Positions 58,665 to 64,000 of a stretch of DNA of 64,000 nucleotides are shown piece by piece. Source of the DNA: Aralia elata (Eukaryota; Streptophyta; Magnoliopsida; Apiales; Araliaceae); NCBI GenBank assembly GCA_034770075.1, contig CM068386.1:86525265-86589264 (forward strand). The letters run 5' to 3'. Made by a program: the position numbers and the translations under genes. The notes under the pieces were generated by a model. The model searched no databases. It was given only the letters and a program-made list of their open reading frames with translations, and was not told the origin of the DNA. Each line of letters opens with the position of its first letter. The first letter of the stretch is position 1.

Positions 58665-60008
58665 TTAACATATTGCTCTCACACAATCAACATGAGTGTG
58701 CGGCGTTGGATGGCACGAAGACTGAGTAGACTGACTAGTAGAGCTTCCCATGCCACTGATAGTCGGTCGTCGTCGTTGTCCTTGGCCTTTGACGTAGTTC
58801 TTCTTCACAACTGACGCTCTCTCCCATGATTCTTGATCAATCGGTGGCCACGGGGTGCCTTCAGGATAGCGCTCGTTCATTATGCTCTTATAAGTGTTAT
58901 GTCAACATTTTAAAAATAAATTAAATGAAAATAAATATAAAATGCTTAAGAATGACGTAAAAATTTATAAATATATCAAAGTTATAAAAATAAATTACCA
59001 CTATCTGGACAGCCTCAGGCAAACCATCGCGGGTGGCCACGTACACATCCAGCCAATTAATAGGCTGACATTGAGACTGAGTCTCCTATAAAACATGCTC
59101 GTATATTAATATCTAAACATGTGATATGCTATACTAATTATTGACATTTGCAAAATACGTACCTGTGTATTAATATGTTGCAACTGTGACATATTGTCGC
59201 CCCTATATGTGCCTTTTGCCTTGGCACCTTCAGGGGCACCTAATGCTCTGTTAGTGGCGGCAATCTTGCGTCTTTTCACCCAGCTCTCACCTCGCCACAG
59301 CTCACACATCTCAGCCCATATGGTCAGTGTGTACCATCAGGGACTATGCTCGTGCATGTACTGCTCACTCTCCCCTATATGGTCGATCGATGCATTATTC
59401 AGGGCTTTCTGGAGTTCCTTGTACAAGTTATCTTTTGTTCGGACAGCGCACTTTTGCCAGAACAATGTTTGTATTATCGATGCATATGCGTCGTCCTATC
59501 TATACCTCTTCTGCAAATAAAAGAACAATAATAATATTAAGACGGTGATAATATAATCCAACACTAATAAACAATATTAGTTTATTAATTATATTATCTG
59601 TCAGAATTAAATAAAATATACCTAAAATTTAACCCAAATTGCATACTTATGGGCGAGAGGTGTGCTCGCCCACGTAATCACTGGTGTAGGCCAGTTCTGT
59701 AAGCATAATTGTGAAATGCACTTCACAATCTTGCTAGCTTGAAAATCCCTACAATATACAACAATATACATTAAAGATAAATAATTTTATCGAGCATATT
59801 TAAAGCAATTTACATTAGTATATACCTACAACATTAATTGTAATATTATAAAATGGTTATATGTAATAGCTAGATAACGTACGTGCTGTCCGGAGGTGGT
59901 CTGATCTGTATAAGAATTCGGTCATCCGAATTACTCGGGGCCTTCGGGACATGATTAGGCCCCCGACCCAAGTCGCGCTTTTTTAGCGGGGCTTCAAAAG
60001 GCATCTAT
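58665..60008 (-). pseudogene. CACTA second protein (TNP1/Transposase_24-like), exon remains
   Basis: Minus-strand blocks in gene order: PFEAPLKKRDLGRGPNHVPK (about 60000-59945), QASKIVKCISQLCLQNWPTP and TPLAHKYAIWVKF (59740-59630), RTKDNLYKELQKALNNASID with W.....EMCELWRGESWVKR (59445-59265), RRKIAATNRALGAPEGAKAK (59280-59215), INWLDVYVATRDGLPEAVQI (59065-59000), and the Ser/Arg-rich end KGQGQRRRPTISGMGSSTSQ (about 58790). The W..RS..N/KR...N pattern and GLPE block are typical of the plant En/Spm accessory transposase domain. Introns are plausible between blocks. A stop (HSP*W, about 59335) shows decay. Confidence 0.78.
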
Positions 60009-60219
60009 AAATACAAAATTAGCGGATGTTAGTAGGAGTTATATGATATTACATATACAAATAAAATGACAATAATGACCGGTAATTGTATGAACTAGTT
60101 AACTATGGCAACTATGAATGAAAGGTACAAATTACATGACAAGGATATAGAGAACGTGTATATATGTAATTGTATGTAATACAACTAAAACTAAACATAC
60201 ATTTCACACCCTAATCGTT

Positions 60220-60530
60220 GTCTGAGTCAGAATCATTTTGTATACGTATTGGAGATTCATAACCATCATTTTTTTTCAGATTAAGTGTTAGTGTCAGTCA
60301 ATAACTCTTTCTCCTCAATATCAATGTCATCTGGCACATGTACTGACTCGAGATCCAATTCTTCAGGTTCATCTCCACCCTCTAACTGGATTACATCATT
60401 GTTATTCTCCACATTTATTATAGGAGGTTTATGAACCATCTCCTCTTAGTAGAACTCTTCGTCTATTAATTGAACAACACTGCGCGCGGGATCATGTTGT
60501 GATCAGCCTTGATGTTAAGTAATGTCGCCA
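60220..60530 (-). pseudogene. Possible TNP2-type transposase C-terminus
   Basis: Minus-strand frame DPARSVVQLIDEEFY, stop, EEMVHKPPIINVENNNDVIQ, LEGGDEPEELDLESVHVPDD, IDIEEKELLTDTNT. Acidic tails like this end the main CACTA transposase, and it lies upstream of the second protein as expected. Weak evidence; the rest of the gene is displaced by the LTR at 60567. Confidence 0.45.
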
Positions 60531-60566
60531 CTGCAGACAATGTAGTGTGACTGGTGCAACTATGCC

Positions 60567-63500
60567 TGTAACAACCCAAGAAATCGGATAGTCTTGTAAT
60601 TCGGCTTTTGATGTAAAAGTAACGATCAAGAATCGTACTTAACCTTGTAACTAGGTTTCTGGAATCTTATTGAATAAAATGAAGTTTTATGAATATTATT
60701 CCATTTTATATGTTAAAAATTGAATTTTTGTGGCGGAACATGTTTCTGTGATAGAATTTACGAGTTTTACGATCGTATAAGAAAATAAAAATTTTCCAAG
60801 AAAAAGACGAAAAATCACTATCCATCCGAAAACGCAAATAGTTTTTTTTTTTATTTTCCAAAGAATGCGTAAATGTTAATATGATGAGGAAAGACGAAAT
60901 GTCCGATAAAATTTGAAAACGAAAAACGCGATTTTTCAGCTTGTGGCTTGAATTGAGAAAGTCAATCGGGAATAATACGAGTATAATATGAATTATTATA
61001 CGAGTAGAATACGAGAATGATACGAGTATAATACAAAAATTATACGGTAGGAATACAAAAGTCAAAGTCAAATATTGCGGCTAAGTATTGGTTAGATTAA
61101 CCAAATTAAGTAAGGATGATTAGGTTAGGCTAATTAAACCTAGTTAATCATTTACCTTTCCCACCAACTAACCATACTAGTTAACTTTTAACCATGGTTA
61201 GTTACGTATGGTTAGGTTAAGGGAACTTAAGTATTAAGAAAGGAATATGCCAAGAATATTCTAGGGTAAAAGGGTAAAAAGCCAAGATATTTTATGGCAA
61301 ATGACCAAACTACCCTGACTCTTGCCCACCCTATAAATAGAAGACCATTTCTTCTTCATTCCATACCAATTCACTAAATCAAAGAGGGGAAACTCTAGCA
61401 AATTGGGGAGAGAAGAGGGAGAGGGGTCGGATTCAAAAGGAAGAGGAGAATAACAAGGATCAAAGTTGTGATCAAGACTAAGGAAGAAGAAACAAAGAAG
61501 AAAGGTAATAAAACGTAGGTTTTAATCCATTTCCTTTAAGTATAATATGTAAAAATCACATAGCTTATGGATATGGAAGTATAAGATGGTAGAAATGATG
61601 ATTAATATGGTTTAACTATAAGAATATGTAAGTAATAAGAACTTGTAGTTAATTTCATCAATTTCTTTTAAAGCTTTTCATAATAGTTATAAAATACTTT
61701 GTTGGTGGTTGATGTGGATCATGAAAGATCTAGAGAAATAAGGGTAGTTTAGATGACTAAATCACGGTAATATGCATTATAAGTGGAATCGTACATTAAT
61801 AAAAGAACTAAACCAAGGAAGGATGAAAATCGTAGTGAATGTTGTTGATGGACAAATTTAAAACCATTACTAGGATGTTGTTGATGGACAAGTTTAAAAC
61901 CATCATTTGCATGTTAGTTATTAAGATCTAAGAAGAAGGAAATGAACTCAAGTGAGTTACGGGAATGTTCCAAGTGGAACGGAATAAAAACACACTACGA
62001 CGTAGTCATGACGAAAATTTAGTACAACAATGGAAACCCTAGCTTGCTTCGATTTCTGGAACAAGTTAGCAGTTAGTTAATGTGTCCGAAAAAGTCCGTT
62101 ATGTTAGGGCTTTTGTAGTTCATGAAAAATGTGAGTCGTAGGCTCAAAAACGAGCTCGATCCGACTTCGGACGAGCGAGTTCCGGTAAACTGAAAATTCG
62201 ACGTCAAGAACGTTATTTAATAAAAAAACGAGTTCCCGGGGGAACTTTTTGAGTCAATTTTTAGACTTGTTAGAAACTCCAGAAAATTATCTGTCCGAGA
62301 GAAATTGTAGGTGTTGTTAAGAGCTCGGAAATAGCTCTTGAACGAACTCATTCCGATGAGGGATGAGCAAGTTACGAAGTTGCGAAGTTTTCTAGAAAAA
62401 TTACAAAAAAAAATGAGATGTTTCGTCTTCGGTCGTTGGGCGTTCACACGAGCGACGTACAATGTTTCCGACACCAATTAATATTGTTCTAAGTTATAAA
62501 CCGCGAACATTATGAAATGTAAAATACTTATTATTAATTAAAAAGTATTAACAAATTGTATGGGCGTGCTAAACATACGATCAAGCGTATGGCTTGGGCA
62601 TTCGCATAAGGCAGGACGGGCGTGCGGCGTACGAACGTGGAGACACCGTGCCAAGTATTAAAGAACTTAAAAAGGGTTCCGATTCAAATGAAGCAGACAT
62701 TATAAAAATATGGAATAGGGTTAATATAAACCAATAATTGGAGTCATTATATGGCTAATTAGTGTGTCGTCATACATTAATAATGTGTAGGACGTTCGAA
62801 GGGCGAATTAGCTTAAAGTTGTAAGCAACGTTTAAGGCAAGTTTCTAACTCTTGTCTAAACTTTATGTTATGCTAGATTTCTATCTATATGCAACTGTTT
62901 TATGTTTGTACAAGATGTTTAGCTATTGATTGTGCTATATGCCAAAATCTGCACTTATGTGCTATCTTGATGAACTGTTTTGTTGTTAAACTGTTCAAGT
63001 TGTTAAAGTTCTATTATTCATAAACTGTTTAAGAAGAATGTCGATGCCATTTATTTTCGGTTGGACAAACGTAGAGGAATGTTCTAGAATTATTAAAATT
63101 CATTAAAGATTAAGAGAAAGTAATTAGACTAGAGGAAAGTGGTGTGATTATGAGAGAACAAACCCTAGTATAGGGAAGAGATGAACTGGAGACAGGTTAT
63201 GTCTTAATAATGTAATAGACATAGATTATGTCACAATAATGAGGTAGACTCGGGAGATGTCAATTTAAGAAAGAACAGGGAGAAAGATTAAGGCCTTAAG
63301 AATAGATCAATATGTTGTTTCAAAAATGTTAAATGAGAGTAAGTTATTATTCTTATTCATTCAAAGCTACTTCACAACTATTGTTCAGTTGTTGAAGATT
63401 TCTGAGAATATGTTGATATTCATCTTATTGGTGATTGCTTGTTCAACTGTTATACTTGTTGAGCAATTGAATGCTCACCCTTCCTTTAAATAAAAACATT

Positions 63501-63823
63501 TTCAGCAACGCTAGAACGAACCGAGGAATCCGATGAAGATTAAGGAAAAGATCAAGTATTTGATTAATAGGTTAACATTACTTTTATATGTATCTGTTCT
63601 GGCGGATTAAAGTCACAATTGTAATAGTTAATGATGTAGTAATCATTATTTATATGTATGGAAGATGTAAAGGTATTAGAACCTTGGATTTGAGGTGACA
63701 TATTATAATATATTGAAATTACATTGGTGTTTGGAGCATATATGGGTGTATGTATTAAATGAGTAGCACCGTGGTACACCAGACCCGAGTTTGAAGGTAG
63801 ACCCAGAGTTTGGGAGCGTTACA
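60567..63823 (+). repeat. 5' LTR of beta chromovirus
   Basis: TGTAACAACCC to GAGCGTTACA. TATA box at 61332-61338, purine-rich leader 61375-61504, donor-like AAAG|GTAATA at 61504/61505, hairpin-like CCCTAGTATAGGG at 63163-63175, GAGCAATTGAATGCTCAC near 63460, acceptor-like ACATTTTCAG at 63505. The frame after it (ATLERTEESDED) meets a stop early. Confidence 0.82.
61332..61338 (+). promoter_or_regulatory. TATA box of beta LTR
   Basis: CTATAAATAG context, about 40 bp before the purine-rich leader. Confidence 0.6.
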
Positions 63824-63825
63824 GT

Positions 63826-63837
63826 TAGTATAAGAGT
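63826..63837 (+). other. Decayed tRNA-Met primer site of beta element
   Basis: TAGTATAAGAGT aligns with TGGTATCAAAGC of element C two to three bases after the LTR end. Changes include G-to-A at position 2. Confidence 0.6.
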
Positions 63838-64000
63838 TGATAGGTTAAAAACCTTAGGTGGGGAACCATAGGCTATAACCTAAGAGAAATAAGGAAGGTA
63901 ATAAGGAGATAAACTCAAATAGAGTTTTAAGAGATGAATTAAGGAAATTCATCAAAAGAAGTAAAAATAACATAATTGTTATGTGATAATAATGAATATA

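Larger units (their letters stand above)
57811..60566 (-). mobile_element. CACTA (En/Spm) transposon, 3' end, truncated by an LTR element
   Basis: Begins CACTACAACAAAA, the family's terminal inverted repeat, with AAC just outside as a candidate 3-bp duplication. The first 210 bp hold many subterminal GGTCGCTG/CAGCGACC copies in both orientations. Transposase-related pseudo-exons follow on the minus strand. The other end is not seen: the element is interrupted at 60567 by the beta LTR. Confidence 0.82.
60567..64000 (+). mobile_element. Chromovirus, family beta, 5' end (runs off right edge)
   Basis: A 3.26 kb LTR, a decayed primer site and 163 bp of leader. The leader after the primer site (GTTGATAGGTT, CCTTAGGTGGGGAA, GATAAACTC, GATGAATTA.GGAAATTCAT) parallels that of element C (17864-17990), so the same lineage is likely. 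Coding region lies outside the window. Confidence 0.82.

Overview
This is repeat-rich nuclear DNA of a flowering plant, probably a eudicot (species not identifiable from sequence alone). It is AT-rich. I see no intact cellular protein-coding gene and no tRNA. Almost every base belongs to LTR retrotransposons stacked inside one another, plus one CACTA DNA transposon and a decayed 25S rDNA fragment. Plant type is shown by tRNA-Met primer sites on Ty1/copia and Ty3/gypsy chromovirus elements, Tat/Ogre-type LTRs with 3'UTR satellite arrays, and En/Spm-type transposase remains.

Layout. 1-2550: 5' LTR of a Tat/Ogre-like element, minus strand, running off the left edge. 2551-3024: 25S rRNA pseudogene. 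3025-45766: one minus-strand Ty1/copia element (SIRE/Maximus-like gag) cut into three pieces by two insertions. Insertion B (4015-28988, TSD CAGTA) is a decayed minus-strand Tekay/Del-like chromovirus. Its 5' LTR was hit twice, 83 bp apart, by one LTR family (here called alpha): a solo LTR (12292-15140, TSD GTTTA) and a nearly complete element C (15229-26784, TSD ATCAT). Insertion D (29723-43435, TSD AAACT) is a deleted alpha element. Its first LTR received a non-autonomous Tat/Ogre-like element (29758-39940, TSD AAAAT) that has lost nearly all gag-pol but carries large tandem arrays.

45767-57810: degenerate repeats, a 'putative gypsy type transposon'-like pseudogene, and the 3' part of an Athila-like minus-strand element whose 3' ORF is split by a 4.1 kb solo LTR (52525-56600, TSD ATAGT; family gamma). 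57811-60566: 3' end of a CACTA transposon. 60567-64000: 5' LTR and primer site of another plus-strand chromovirus (family beta) running off the right edge.

Element C is the youngest-looking coding copy. It has an extra coiled-coil ORF ahead of gag, then gag-PR and RT-RNaseH-IN-chromodomain frames. It carries several probably inactivating lesions: a 1-nt frameshift, a foldback insertion in RT, and substitutions at catalytic Asp positions of RNase H and integrase.

The most interesting signals are in the LTRs: (1) a shared layout of purine-rich leader, splice donor, 1.5-2.4 kb intron-like stretch, acceptor, then a Lys-rich reading frame that is exactly 63 nt in families alpha and gamma; (2) arrays of GC-rich hairpins whose stems change in a compensatory way between copies; (3) the pre-gag coiled-coil ORF.
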